NCBI GenBank assembly: GCA_020310875.1
Contig: CM035422.1
Coordinates: 49,943,607 to 50,007,606 of the forward strand
DNA: 64,000 nucleotides
Direction of reading: 5' to 3'
Origin: Ceratopteris richardii
Taxonomy: Eukaryota; Streptophyta; Polypodiopsida; Polypodiales; Pteridaceae
Each line of letters opens with the position of its first letter. Within the stretch, counting starts at the first letter, position 1. Under the pieces are notes generated by a model. That model worked only from the letters and a program-made list of their open reading frames with translations. It had not been told where the DNA came from and searched no databases. The position numbers and the translations under genes are program-made. Shown piece by piece: positions 1-11,884 of this stretch.

Positions 1-289
1 TACCTAAGCTCAATCTTCTTACCTAAGGTGTATGCTCACCTCATGTTGCAATGTTGCAAGGAACACAAAGATAAAGGCGACTACTCACCCTATCTTGCAC
101 TACTTTTTATGAGGCGATAATATTGCAATGATATTATAAAGAGTATTTGGGCGACCTACTTCTCGTTGTGAGATAAAAGGAAGGTGACCACCCATGTGGT
201 CTTATGGCAATTAGGCAACCAACCCTCTTGGGATTCTTGCAAAAGAGGGCGTCCACCCCTTTTCTCCCAACCCTCTCCACCCAAGGCAA
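1..289 (+). repeat. 5' LTR of element B, left part (interrupted by element A)
   Basis: This stretch matches about 18716-18987 inside the 3' LTR of element B with scattered substitutions, so it is LTR rather than host flank. Element A interrupts it after base 289, and the LTR resumes at 12491 after the repeated GGCAA. By alignment to the 3' copy, roughly 730 bp of this LTR lie before the window. Short ORFs here are chance ORFs. Confidence 0.8.
285..289. repeat. Target-site duplication of element A (left copy)
   Basis: GGCAA precedes the TGTTGAG start of the 5' LTR and is repeated at 12486-12490 directly after the CA end of the 3' LTR. The uninterrupted 3' LTR of B reads GGCGACC at the matching place, so the 5 bp were duplicated on insertion. 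Confidence 0.9.
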
Positions 290-922
290 TGTTGAGAGCA
301 GTATGGGCACCCAAGGACTGACTAGACAAGGAAGCCAGCGGAGAGAGTCAGAGCGAGGTGAAGGATTAAGTAGACAAAGCAGTCGACGCAAATCTGGCAG
401 ATAGGCCCTTCAAATTTTTCCAAATCAACATCTTTATAACAGTGATTCTTATCACTAACAATCATTGTAAATACCATTTCATATTTTTGTAGCTCCATTT
501 TGTGCAAGCCAAGGAGTCCTTGAGCTTGAGGAGCCTTAGAAGTGCCTACATATCAATTTTCGTATTTTTTAGACTCCGTTTAAGCCCTCAAATTGGCCCT
601 GGAACCTAATTTTTAACTAGGCCAGACACTAGGTCTGGACAGGGCCAAAACCTAGTAAAAAGCTATAAATAGAGCTAGAGAGCTCATTTTTGAGGTAGCT
701 TGTAACTGAATTGAAATTGTATGAGCTTTTGGAAAGTAATCTAAGAACTCCATTGCTTCTCACTCTTTGTCTTGCCGTGTGTGCGCGTGTGTGTGTATGT
801 GTGTGCATGTTAGTGTGCTTCTCACTCACGCACTTGTGCCTTCACTTGCTCGAGGTCTTCATACCATCCTCACGTCTTCCCGGATTGACATTAAAGGAGG
901 TGCTACTCATCACTGAGCGACA
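290..922 (+). repeat. 5' LTR of element A
   Basis: The LTR starts TGTTGAGAGC and ends GAGCGACA, and is 633 bp long, equal to the 3' copy at 11853-12485. It holds a TATA box at 664-671 and, downstream, a TG-rich microsatellite-like tract near 778-812 that recurs in the LTRs of C and E. The differences from the 3' LTR are single bases, about 13 by eye, mostly transitions. Confidence 0.92.
664..671 (+). promoter_or_regulatory. TATA box in LTR of element A
   Basis: TATAAATA lies in a conserved block before a run beginning AGAGCTAGAGAG. The same box is at 12227-12234 in the 3' LTR. Its position, about 375 bp into a 633-bp LTR, fits a U3 promoter with transcription starting near 695-705. The start is inferred, not seen. 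Confidence 0.65.
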
Positions 923-930
923 CCAAATTT

Positions 931-948
931 TGGCGCCGTTGCAGGGGA
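931..948 (+). other. Primer-binding site, tRNA-Asp type (element A)
   Basis: The 18 bases match TGGCGCCGTTGCCGGGGA, the complement of the plant tRNA-Asp 3' end, with one mismatch (A for C at 943). It starts 8 nt after the LTR. Elements C and D carry the perfect version. Confidence 0.9.
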
Positions 949-1305
949 TCGAGCTTTGAGGACGAGCGTGTGATGGTAAGACGTAGAGTTGTGACGTTGG
1001 CGTTGTGGGTAATTTCTTTACTTTTCCTTACTTCTCTCATCCTTACTTCATCATCATCATCACCATCATCATCCCCATCATCTTCCACCTCCATCTCCAT
1101 CATCTCAAAAATTTCAGTTTTTTGACTATTTCTCCTTCCCCCTTTCATTTCCCTCATTTCACTTGTGAGAGAGAGCGAGAGAGCGATCTTGTGTGCACTG
1201 TTTTTGCATGTTTGTTGAGTTTTTTGCAGGTTCCAGCAGCATCATCCCCTCTAGCACGTTGCGCAGGTACGGAAATGTGCATAACTATCTCGCAGTCGCC
1301 AGCTT

Positions 1306-1860
1306 CTGTCGATCGCGATTGACAGAAATTTTCATCTTTTGGTAAAACTGAGTGCACCCTAGTAGACTAGAGGCTTGGCACAGCACAGATCCACAAAAAG
1401 TTTTGAAAAAATTGCAAATTTTTCAGTCGCGATTGATAGCATCAATCGCGACGGACAGCCATCCATCGCGACCGACAGCCATCCATCGCGACAGACACCT
1501 GTCAATCACGACGGACAGCCATCCATCGCGACGGACAGCCATCCATCGCGACCGATACCTGTCAATCGTGACGGACAGCTATTCATCACGACGGACAGCC
1601 ATCCATCACGACCGATACCTGTCAATCGCGACGGACAGCCATCCATCGCGACAGACACCTGTCAATCGCGACGGACAGCCATCCATCGCGACCGACACCT
1701 GTCAATCGCGACGGACAACCATCCATCGCGACGGACAGCCATCCATCGCGACCGACAGCCATCCATCGCGACAGACACCTGTCAATCGCGACGGACAGCC
1801 ATCCATCGCGACGGACACCAGTCCATCGCGATTGACAGCCCAGTCGATCGCGATTGACAG
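1306..1860 (+). repeat. Array of TCGCGA palindromes in the leader of element A
   Basis: About 20-bp units such as ATCGCGACGGACAGCCATCC are arranged in roughly 40- and 60-bp higher-order units. I count 19 exact TCGCGA palindromes; a few units have decayed to TCACGA or TCGTGA. The unit is not a multiple of 3, so the array is open in several frames on both strands, which argues against coding. Element C and element D carry similar arrays of different sequence at the same place. Confidence 0.88.
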
Positions 1861-2874
1861 CCATTTTCGGCCATTTTTTAGGGTTTATTAAATTGAGGAA
1901 TTTGGCTAATTTTGGGCATAACTATTGGGCTATAGGACATATAGGGAGGCTATAAACAAGCAATTTGAGGAAACCCTATTGACCTGTTAGCCTGTTTGAA
2001 CCCTGTTTTAATCTCTAAAGCCTGAACTAACATAACTTCCTCATACGAAATCCGTTTGCTGTGATTCTTGTTTTGTTGGAAAGCTCGTGAGGAGAAAATT
2101 AATACCAGGATTATTAGATAGGGTTTTTTGAAGTTGACCATACCCCGAGGTAGGAAAACTGAGGAATCCTTGGGATTGTTTTCCCTAAAGGCAAAGGATA
2201 ATTTGGTCTGTGAGATACAGGCATAAAAGTGGTCTATTGTGGCATTTGAATCTAAGTCTTGAGCTAACCGTGGGGCTTTTACAGGTCCAGTAAGAGCACT
2301 TGAGAGCATCCAAAGTAAGGGTTTCTTTGCAAGCTTGAGAACCGGGTTCTTGAGCGTCATAAAGCAAGGGATCAACAAGTAAGGTAGGAATATTCTCAAC
2401 TCCCTTTGTCAATTCCTAGCTTAGGCCAAGTTCGAGTAGTGCTAGGAGTAAGTCAGGGCAACGATAGGCATCAATCAAGTGGAAGACTACCTATGCACTC
2501 AAGTTCAAGATTAAACATAATCTCTTCGTGATGCGATAACCTTAAAGGAAAGAATCTAACGTGGAATGATCAACTTACAGTGCGAAAATTATCTCAAATA
2601 TTCCTGACGACGTGATTTCTGACAAGAGCATAAACACGGTAACCAATAAAAAGAATCAAGTAACTGATACAAAAGAACTCAGCAACGAGGTTGTACTTGG
2701 GAAAATTTGGGCTATTCAATTAGGCTTATGAACCTTAGATCAGGGCGACATCTAGGGAGAGATAGACAAAGTCTTAGGTCTTGAGAGGCTAGTGTCAACC
2801 ACACTTCTAGGTCTTGGGCCCAGCAGTTGAGCCACCACTCATACTACCCTAGCTCTGAGACCAGTGAATCAGAG

Positions 2875-3690
2875 ATGTCTCAAGGCATGGACCGACCTAC
2901 GGGAAGTTCAATAGTGCCATACTTGCACAGGGTAGAAGGCCCGTACAAGACGCAGCTGGAATACCTTAGGACCAACCGATTAGGTGCTAGCATCTATGAG
3001 GACGGTTTAGGAAGATCCGTGGTCCAGATTAAAAACCCTGACCAATCCATAGGACTAGAGGACCCAACTGTCAAGTTTGAAAACGGAGCATACTTGGACA
3101 AAGAAGGAACCATATACGTAGTCACCAGTCACCCAGATAGGACAGATGAATTTGGGAATGTGATCTCAGAAGCGGATTTAGGTGACCTGGAGCAAGGAAA
3201 CATGGATGTAGAACCTAGAACCCCTCGAGGCAAATCTGTTCTCACTAGGATTATCACACCAGAGTGGATTCCCCAAGACAATAAGAGCATAGATCTACTC
3301 CTGAACCGAGAGACTGACGAAGCCTTTTGGAGATATAAATCTGATCGGCCAAATGACATAGGAACAATCATGATCTATGAGTTCAAAGATCCTGATAGCC
3401 CAGGCAGAGTGACCTACCTAGATCATGCTTCAGAGAGGATCTTTGTGGTGACAGAAAATGATAGGCATGCTTACACTTGGAAAGGTGAATTTGTTTTCCC
3501 CCAACCAAGATCGAACGTGTCCTTTGGCCACCCGGGAGCTGGAACGTCCCATGCTCATGGAGCTCAAAGAGACAGACATAGAGATAGACCTGAGGTAAGC
3601 TTTGCCAACCCAGGGGGCAGAGAAAGAACGAGGACAGAAACAAATAGAGTGGAACCTGAAGGTCATAGAGCCCCAGGAAATAGAATGGCA
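2875..3690 (+). pseudogene. gag N-terminal part, element A (truncated)
   Basis: The first ATG of the frame is at 2875 (MSQGMDRP). The product matches the gag N-terminus of element C (29090 onward) almost residue for residue, and that of D (62147) more distantly, including an LEY-RTNRLGASIYEDGLGRS-like core and the TPRGKS motif. The frame stays open to 3714, but from about 3684 the DNA derives from the RT region. At the junction AGAA is shared by both parents. The capsid core and zinc knuckles are missing. This would be the N-terminal domain of a capsid precursor; its exact role is unknown. Confidence 0.85.
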
Positions 3691-4405
3691 TATCCACTGA
3701 TGAAGAGAAAGTGAGAGCCATAGCAGAGCTACCTAGGCCAAGGAATGTCAAGGAAGTACAAGCTTTCATGGGGCATTGTGGTTACTACCGCCGGTTCATT
3801 CACATGTATGCTGTCATTGCAAAGCCCATGTACGGACTTCTGACTAACTTTGAGTGGACTAAGAATGTGAGAATTCCTTCCAGGAGCTTAAACAAAGATT
3901 ATGTTCAGCACCAATCTTGACCACACCAGATTGGAACAAGCCATTCCATGTTCATGTGGATGCATCCAATTACGCTATTGGATGTGTACTCGCACAACCT
4001 ACTGGTGAAGGTAATATGGATCTCCCAATTGCCTATGCTAGTAGACAATTGAATGCAGCTGAACAAAATTACACCACTACTGAGAGAGAAGGCTTAGGCA
4101 TGGTATATGCAGTTAAGAAATTTAGACACTATTTGCTTGCAAACAAGTTTAAAATTTTTACTGACCACCAAGCATTGTTATATCTCGTGAACAAGCCATG
4201 CAATACAGGAAGATTAGTAAGATGGTTTCTCTTGCTAATGGAATATGAATTCAAGGTTGTAGTAAGGAAAGGGAAGACTCACTTGAGAGCGGATCATCTC
4301 TCTAGGCTCACATCTGTAGAAGCCCCACAAGGAGTGTCAGATGACCTTCCTGATGCTTACTTGTTTAATTTGGAAGTTGTACCGCAGTGGGCTAAGTCAT
4401 TGTAA
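3684..4405 (+). pseudogene. RT C-terminal end and RNase H, element A
   Basis: After the deletion junction the sequence follows element C from about 34560. The RT thumb region (AFMGHCGYYRRFIHM) is followed, after a frameshift near 3865, by an open RNase H segment (3917-4405). This has the HVDAS motif, TEREGL and the TDHQAL motif of Ty3/gypsy RNase H, and ends near LRADHLSRL. The catalytic RT core with YVDD is absent, deleted with about 4.7 kb of gag-pol. Confidence 0.85.
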
Positions 4406-5598
4406 CCAGTATTGACATATGGGCCTAACCATCCAGTAATAAACACGCAAGATAGAGAGGTAGTAAAAGCCCAAAAGTATCACATCATGGCAGGAAGTAT
4501 GTACAAACACACAGATCAAGGGATCTTGGCTTGTTGTGTGGAAGAGGATGAGTACGCTAAATGGTTGCAATTAGCACATGTAGGTGCATTAGAGCAACAC
4601 TACTCAAAGCCACGAACCCTATAGACACTAAGGAGACTCGGAGTGCATTGGCCTACTATGGAGGCTGACCTCCAAAAGTTGTGCAAGGAATGCCCAATCT
4701 GTTGCACTAAACCACCTGTGGAAAATGCCACTCTTTATCAAGTGTCCATAGTGCCAGATTGGAGTGAACCACTAGTATCCTTCCTGAGGACGAAAACATT
4801 CCCTCCAGACATGACTCTGGCTAGGAAAAGGAGTTTAGAACAAGAAGCCCAGGATTACTCACTCATTGGCGATAATCTATACAAACGTGGTAAAGATGGT
4901 TACCTGAGACTATGTGTCCATGAAAGTGAATATCTCAAGATCTTGGAAACTGCTCACCAAGGTGTAGCAGGAGGACACTTTGGACCAGATCGGGTGATCA
5001 AGGCAATACTATTTGCCGGCTTCTGGTGGCCAACCCTTCACATGGATGCACATACCTATGTGAAACGGTGTGATGTCTGTCAGCGAACTCAGTATCCTAT
5101 ACGCAAAGATGAGATGCCACTGAAACCTATGATGGGTGGACGTGCATTCTCTAAGTGGGGAATAGACGTTGTAGGTCCTGTTAATCCCCTCAACCAAGGG
5201 TTCACATGCTGAATACATCATTGTTGCGACAGACTATCCAACCAAGTGGGTAGAGGTAAAAGCCACAACGAAGAACGATGCTCAAACAACAGCTAAGTTT
5301 TTATTTGAAAATGTGTTCACCAGATACGGGTTACCTATAGAGCTAGTCAGTGACAGAGGCACTCACTTCTTGAATGAAGTTATTGAAAATCTGCTCCAAG
5401 AATTCTTGGTAGTTCATAAGAAGTATGCCCCCTATCACCCTCAAGCAAATGACCAGGCTGAGAGCACCAACAAGATTCTATGCAATGTGTTGACGAAATT
5501 AGCCAAATAAACGCTCTGATTGGGACAAACAGCTACACCATGCTGTTTGGGCATACCAAGTCGCCTACAAAACGGTACTCCAAGCCACCCCCTTTCAG
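4406..5598 (+). pseudogene. Integrase with two HHCC modules, element A (broken)
   Basis: The sequence is homologous to element C 35270-36470. A first zinc module (about 4575-4710) is followed by a second (about 4952-5085, ending CDVCQRTQ), then the DDE core (IDVVGP near 5164, VSDRGTHF near 5345, QANDQAES near 5445). The second reads QANDQ where C has QANGQ. Stops and frameshifts at about 4404, 4622, 5180 and 5508 break it. In C and D this region is one frame. Confidence 0.85.
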
Positions 5599-6867
5599 AT
5601 GGTGTTTGGCCAAAATGCAGTGCTACCATTAGACTTCTTAATACCAACACTGAAAGTAGCACAAGAGCATGAATGGACGGGTCATGAACTCTCCTCTAGA
5701 CTATTTGACCTTGAACGATTAGGAGAAACAAGACTGAGGGGGGCTGTAGGGATATATGCAGCTAAGAAACGACAGAAGGCATACTTTGATGCCCACGTTA
5801 AGGATAAAGGTTTGAAGGCAGGCGACCTAGTACTAGTCTACACTTTGAAACAACACGCGAGAAAGCTAGAGAAAAGAGGCTACGGACCTATGATCATAAA
5901 TAGGATCTCCACAAGTGGAGCAGTACAACTAGCCACTTTAGAGGGTGATGTTCTCCCGAGCTACATTAGCGGATGCAGAGTCAAGTTATATCAGGAACCT
6001 CTCATAGAGGAAATGCTAAGTCGACTCAATATTGCTAAGAAATGCAAAGAAGAAGAAAAGCAAATTCGAGAAGAAGCTCAAGCAGAAGCTTTAGAGCGCA
6101 TACGGAGAATGAAATTAAGAAGACAAGGCAAAGAGCAACCTAGGCTAGGTGCATATGCAGACCAAGGATATCACGTGGCTATGTGTGAAGTTTCAGGTAT
6201 CAGCTCTCATAGGATAATTGATCGACATCCTTTTATAACCTTAGATATAGGACAAGGAAAGGATGCAAGGACTGTAAGAGCCTTGATTGACTCAGGTGCA
6301 GCCATTAGTGCTGTAAAATTGTCTTACTATCAAGAGTTGAAATTAACGGTCAATCCTATAGAAGCATATCTCATAGGATTGGGAGGTGAGGAAACCCCTT
6401 GCATGGGCGAGGTGGAACTTCCCATCTACATTCAAGACGAAGTAATGACAGTCAAAGTACTAGTGTGTCAAGATGAGGACCTCACTGAGCCTCTTATCTT
6501 GGGTCAGGACTGGATCTATGATCATGCGGTCAACCTAAACCTAAGAAGTGGACTTCTTCAGGTATGGGTAAATCATAGTCGAATTACAGTTGAATTGGAA
6601 AATGAGGCACTCAAGGAACTAGGTAAGGCACGAACTCCTGGTCCTTCCAGGGGTGCACATGAAGTTGACAATGCTATTCTTGTCCAAAAATGTATGATGC
6701 AGAAAGAGGATTGTCTCAACAACGGAGTCAAGGATAAGAAGGCACTCCCTTCTGTTCCAAAGGCCAGAGGGATGCAGCAACCAAAGGCAGATCGAATACA
6801 GCAGAAGCAGAACACTACCTATACTGGAGGCCAAAAAAGGAGCAAAGCAGATTGTTTCAGCCGATGA
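5599..6867 (+). pseudogene. Integrase C-terminus fused to a second aspartic-protease-like domain, element A
   Basis: This 422-codon open segment runs: end of the integrase core (1-60); C-terminal domain with GYGPMIINRIS and SGCRVKLY (about 75-135); a charged helix (140-180); then a retropepsin-like domain (about 210-320) with catalytic motif DSGAA at residue 231 and LILGQDW near 300-305, the usual hydrophobic-hydrophobic-Gly element. The first protease of this family lies upstream of RT, so this is an additional copy. Element D has the same domain with DTGAA. The upstream frame is broken, hence pseudogene, but this part is intact. Protease activity is inferred from motifs only. Confidence 0.82.
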
Positions 6868-7361
6868 AACAAGTATGGATGCGAAAAGGCGAACACCCTG
6901 TTCTGACCAGGCCAACACCACGGCCAAAACCTCTTATTAGTAATCAACAACACGACACTAATAAGAAGTCCTTCATACATTCTTGTGCAAAAGTGAAGTC
7001 TATTTGGGTACCCAAGAAGTCAATGAAGGCCAACCCACAATCACGACAAATCTGGGTGCCTAAGGCTTGCTTGCGGGCTCAAATAGCTACACCAAGGCCA
7101 AACCCTGTACAACATGTTTCACTCACGCGAACATCTGAGGCCCAGTCTTACACATCACGCACGAACACATATTCTTCTATGAGCACAAGTAGAATCACTT
7201 GTAAATGGGTCCCTAAAAAGCCCCATTTTTCAAGTAAATACCCTATCACACTCTCCAGAGTCTCCACAAAGTCAAGATCAAAACCTATCCATTGCATTTG
7301 GCAACCTAAAACTTGTAATAAACCCCCGGACCCCAATTGTAAATCCATGTCCACCTACTAA
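6852..7361 (+). CDS. Small basic ORF with W-x-P-K repeats, element A
   Basis: This 169-codon ORF overlaps the end of the protease-like frame in another frame. It is Lys/Arg/Ser/Thr/Pro-rich and carries five spaced motifs: VWMRK, IWVPKK, IWVPKA, KWVPKK and IWQPK. Element D has an ORF at the same place with VWIKK, LWIPK, IWVPK and IWMPK (44009-43353). No enzyme motif is visible. A basic Trp-containing repeat would suit nucleic-acid or protein binding, but the function is unknown. Confidence 0.6.
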   Translation: MFQPMKQVWMRKGEHPVLTRPTPRPKPLISNQQHDTNKKSFIHSCAKVKSIWVPKKSMKANPQSRQIWVPKACLRAQIATPRPNPVQHVSLTRTSEAQSYTSRTNTYSSMSTSRITCKWVPKKPHFSSKYPITLSRVSTKSRSKPIHCIWQPKTCNKPPDPNCKSMSTY

Positions 7362-7573
7362 CTACGTCACTCTCACACTACATCATTCCGCTTAGTTCTT
7401 AGGTCTACCCAATTCCTAACTACACACACAAGCACCGAGCACTTACTGACCCCCTAACCTCTCCCGAACCTCATGTTAATGTTGTAACGAGGACACAGTG
7501 TCATTTTTTGTGTCCATTGCAATGTTAACATTTATTCATATATTCTCACAGAACCGGTTGCGAATTTTTCAAC

Positions 7574-10500
7574 ATGGCTGAGGCGGCAGGAACTAGCTCT
7601 CAAACAGAAACGAGCCAGCAAGTGGTGGACTTAGACAGTTTACCCGTGTTGCCTGAGACAAATGAAAGACCAGAAGAATTGCAGGCCATCAAAATCATAC
7701 CTATAGCGGACCCTCCTAGTGGCCATACCATGCCCGTAGGAAAAACTTCCCACTGGTTTACTGAAGTGGCAGGACCCTTGGGAGAGGGAACATACCTATG
7801 GGAATCAGAGTTGGAATTCAATGGGAAGCAAGGTAAATACCATTTCTTTACAAGAGAATTCGAGAAGTTACAAAATGCAGAAGGTCTACGTTCGGTATGG
7901 GAGAAGGCAGGATTGAATGCATATTTCAGTGCACGGCTCCCAAAGCCTGATTTCATGCGATGCTACTATCTCATCAACACCTTGACTCCAAACAAGAACC
8001 CAAAAGGTGCAAGCTCATTTGTGATCCCATCTCTAACAAAAGGAAATGAGCTCAAGAGGTTTAGGTTATCCAACAACTTGGTGAGAGAGGCCCTAGATAT
8101 GCGCGGAATGCATATTCCTACAGAGAAGGAGACCCTAGTGCCTAATTACATGAAGAATCAAAGCCTCACCAAACTCAAGGACATGGTGTCCATGACGCCT
8201 AATATTGCAATACACCTTCGCATGTGCATGCAACACTTTGCTTTTCCTGCACAAGATAGATTCACCATGCCGCCCAAAAAGATTTGGTTTAGTTTGTATC
8301 TGGCAGAAACACAGAGCCTCACCATAAACTTACCCCACTGGATAATTGATCAGATACACCTAGCTCACAAACGATGGCCGCGGAAACAGGTTTTATATGG
8401 ATGCTGTGCTTTGACGAGAATAATTTATAGGTGTTTGGCTTATGACATCCCTATTCAACGGGCCCTAATGTGGAATCGTGTAGAGTAGTTTAGAGGCAGG
8501 ACATCCACTGGACCCCCTTCTAAGAAGATGAGAGGTACTGTCCAAGTCCCTTGTGCTCAACCACGTGGAGCCACCCTAACACCAGACGTCACCCCTCCAC
8601 CCCGAAGAGTCCGACCATTCACACTCCGACTTCCAAGACGCAGCGCCGATGGTCCTAACTTGATATTCCCTCCCATCCCAACCGATCTTGAATTTCCCAG
8701 TGGTGCACCTTTGGAAGAACTCACGAATGAAGACTTTGAACAATTATTACAAGATGTAGAGCTGGAGGCAGAAGAGGCACAACAAGTGGAGAATGTGCAA
8801 ACACAGGCAACAACCTCCCCAGTACCTGTCACCACAGTTGAAGTGGATGAAGAGGATGATGAAGATGAAGATCAGGAGGAAGATGAGGAGGATTATGATC
8901 AAGAGCATCATGATGAGCAACAAGAAGTGCCAGAAATTGTAGGTGCACCTGCATATACAGCTCAACTACAAAGGTTATACGACACAATCAAAGCAGTGCA
9001 AGAAAGGCATCAACTCTCTCTTGTGTCAGGTCAAGCTTTGATGCAAGAAATGCTATCAGATGATGGGGTGGATCAACATTTCATTGACACCCTCAAATTA
9101 GTGTCAGAGTCTTTAGGAGTTCCGGAGGCCGTCCACACTGCAGTCCGCCAGTCCGTGAGGTATGACAAACGCAGAGTCGACACATTACCACGAGCAGGTA
9201 AGACTATCAGGATGCCCATCACAGAACAAGAGGTAACCATTGAAGCCACAGCTATCGCCACCACCACCATTGACCTCTCTGCCGAAACCTTCGTTCAGAC
9301 ATCACCCATCTCACCCCAGCATCCCCCATCACCACCTTCTCCACCCCCACCACCACCTCCCACCATGGAAGAAACACCAGTCATCATCTCTACCTTCACT
9401 TATAACCCAACCTCAGTCACATCATTTTCCTTTCGAGAACCCACCTCACAAGACACCCTCTTCTCTTTCGTCACCAATCCCTTGTACACTTCAAACCTTC
9501 TATCCTCTGAACCCATAATGGGTCATCCCATAATCCCAAGTGTGGTTGGAAACCCTGCACCCACAGAAGGCACCCTATGTTTCCCAGCCTATCCCCCAAT
9601 ACGGATACCTCCATTCCATGACCCTCACTTCCCATCTGGCCCCTACGCCTCTTTCAACCCAACCTCACCACCCCAATACCCGTCCTTTGTGGAGCAGTTC
9701 ATCCGCTCTCCAATGTTTCAGAGGCACATTTCCCCGTTGTTCGCAACGACATCAATTTACACGAACACCACACTCACTTCACCTACCATACCCACCTACA
9801 TGGTAGCCCCTGTACACACCACTCTGTCTGACCCAATGGACATTTCACCCACCACAACACCTCTCCCCACAATTCCACCATCTCCCCCTCCCTTACCCCC
9901 CACCTCACCACTCACCACATCATTGGCACACACAACATTCACTACCTCCCTCCCCAATCCCACCTCCCCTGCATTCCAAACTTTTCCCCTTGCATCTCAT
10001 AATGTAAATAGCACGTTCAATACATTACTTCAGTGTGCACATCAACTACAACAAGAATACCATCAATTGGAAGAACGCACTACTGCCCTCCAGGCAGAAT
10101 CTCAACAAGCTAGAGTCAACACTCTTGAAGCCGATTACCAAACGCTCCTAACCGAGCATACCACCTTACATCAGGCTCACTCCGAATTGGAATCAAAGAC
10201 ATCGAGAGTAGAGAATCAAGCAGTCAAGGAACTAGAAACAGTGCTCCAAGCGCAAATGATATCTAATGCTACACTCAGACGCAACCTTGGGCTATTAAGG
10301 AAGCATATGGCAGTAGCACTAGAAGAGAACAAGAGGCTTCAGCAACAAAACCAAGACAACTTTGAAGCGGCTATGGAAGGAACTGCAGGAGCAACCATTA
10401 GCCCTACCAAGTATAGAGCAGTCCCATGAGAAGACATTCGCATCTTACTAGAGGAGCATGCAAATTTCTTGGAGTCATATGAAAAGTTAGAGACTGAATG

Positions 10501-11884
10501 TGCAGACCTAAAGAAACAGATAGCCCGTGCCCCCACAACTCAACAGGAGTCAATAATCTTGGAACGCTCCACAGAAGAATTAGAGACCCTCTGTAAGCAG
10601 GTGGCAGAACTCAAAGCACGCCTCGCACCATATGAAAGGCCACCCTCACCCACTGAAGAACCAGAACCTGAAGTAGTAGTGGAAATCCCCGTTGATGACA
10701 ACTATGAAGAGCCGTACGAGCCGATGCCAACACCCGGTGGTCGGACTACAGAGGAAGGACAGGATACTTTAGAAATTCAAGTTCCAGATTGGGTCAAAAG
10801 GGTCGAGAAAGTGGGTAAGACACATGATGATCGCGTTGCCATGCAAATGCAATCTCTCACAAATCTCGAAGAAACTGTCCTTCAGTCTTCTTATTTTCAG
10901 AACCTATCCCACCAACGATTAATCACAACATCAGAGTCGCAATACATGCCTTATTTTGTCTTGCTACATGATTATAATGCAGAAGTTAAAAGATATACAG
11001 GGAAGGAGCCCACATTTGCCACTCAATTTGAGCCAGAGGACTTACCGGCAGATGCGCGTGCTGGCTCGATCTTCCAGCTTAATTGGCGTGCACGTCTCCT
11101 AACCGATTACCCTGAGATGATGAGCACTTGGGCAACCATGCCATTGTATATCAAGTATAATCCATGTTATTGCCCAATGGTACTTCGCAGATCATGGAAA
11201 GCATTTGCGATCAAGGTACGCAACAATAAAGAATGCTCGGCTTGGGTTAACTATCCATATTTTGCTCCACCTCGAGGGACCCCAACCGTACCCTACATGA
11301 TATCAACAATTCGGCACTGGTCTACACGTCTAAATAATGTACCCGACATAGCAGCGAAAATGTGTATGAAAATATTCAAGCTCATGACCATTGTCTTCAA
11401 AACCTTTCGGAAGGTACAAGCTCCATACATCTCTGCCCCTGGATTCTCTCAAGGTAACAAGGATTTAGTCTACGACATGAGCCAGACTCCCTCGGTCACT
11501 ATAATCTTTGCCTGGCATGCACGAATAAAGTACTTACCCGCATGCTTCAAGCATACATTTGAGGAAATGTTCTCTACCGGATTCTGGGAATATCATTCAG
11601 AAATTTTCATTCCCAGACCCACACATTTGCTACATCTATTCGCAGTAGAACAAGCGATCCATGCAGATCAGTTACGTCTGCCACATCCGGACATTCCAGG
11701 ACCAATTGATTGGGATCGTATGATGACAGACTTGGCCAGAGGGCTACGCATACAAGAACATCAGCTTGCCAGTCAGGTTGTGGAATATTACATCCAACGC
11801 TCCCAGCAACAAGGGTCTGTCAGGGACGACAGACGCGAGAGAGGGGGGGGGGTGTTGAGAGCAGTATGGGCACCCAAGGACTGA
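7574..11884 (+). pseudogene. ORF3, large coiled-coil protein after pol, element A (two stops)
   Basis: A single frame of 1437 codons from ATG 7574 is interrupted only by TAG at 8486 and TGA at 10427. It has an N-terminal globular region (about 1-300), a long Pro/Thr/Ser-rich and acidic middle (about 320-820), a coiled coil rich in Gln/Glu/Leu (about 830-1050), and a C-terminal globular domain (about 1130-1390). Both globular parts align by eye with the intact ORF3 of element D. No signal peptide or clear membrane helix is seen, so it does not look like an envelope protein. The frame reads through the polypurine tract and ends 32 nt inside the 3' LTR. Function unknown. Confidence 0.85.
11837..11852 (+). 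other. Polypurine tract, element A
   Basis: GAGAGA followed by ten G directly abuts the TG of the 3' LTR at 11853. It would prime plus-strand DNA synthesis. It is also translated within ORF3 as an Arg-Glu-Arg-Gly-Gly-Gly segment. Confidence 0.88.

Larger units (their letters stand above)
923..2874 (+). other. 5' leader of element A (no gene)
   Basis: About 1.95 kb lies between the LTR and the gag ATG at 2875. It contains the PBS (931-948), a CAT/CATCAT-rich low-complexity stretch (about 1040-1110), the palindrome array (1306-1860) and a block (about 1960-2870) homologous to the leaders of element C and fragment H. The ORFs of up to 179 codons across the array come from its 20-bp repeats, not from genes. 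Confidence 0.8.

Noticed and set aside
1352-1891. Open frames of up to 179 codons with repeating SRPTAIHRD-like peptide
   Set aside because: They come from a 20-bp repeat open in several frames on both strands. The peptide repeat follows the DNA period, and there is no start context or homologous protein in the sister leaders.
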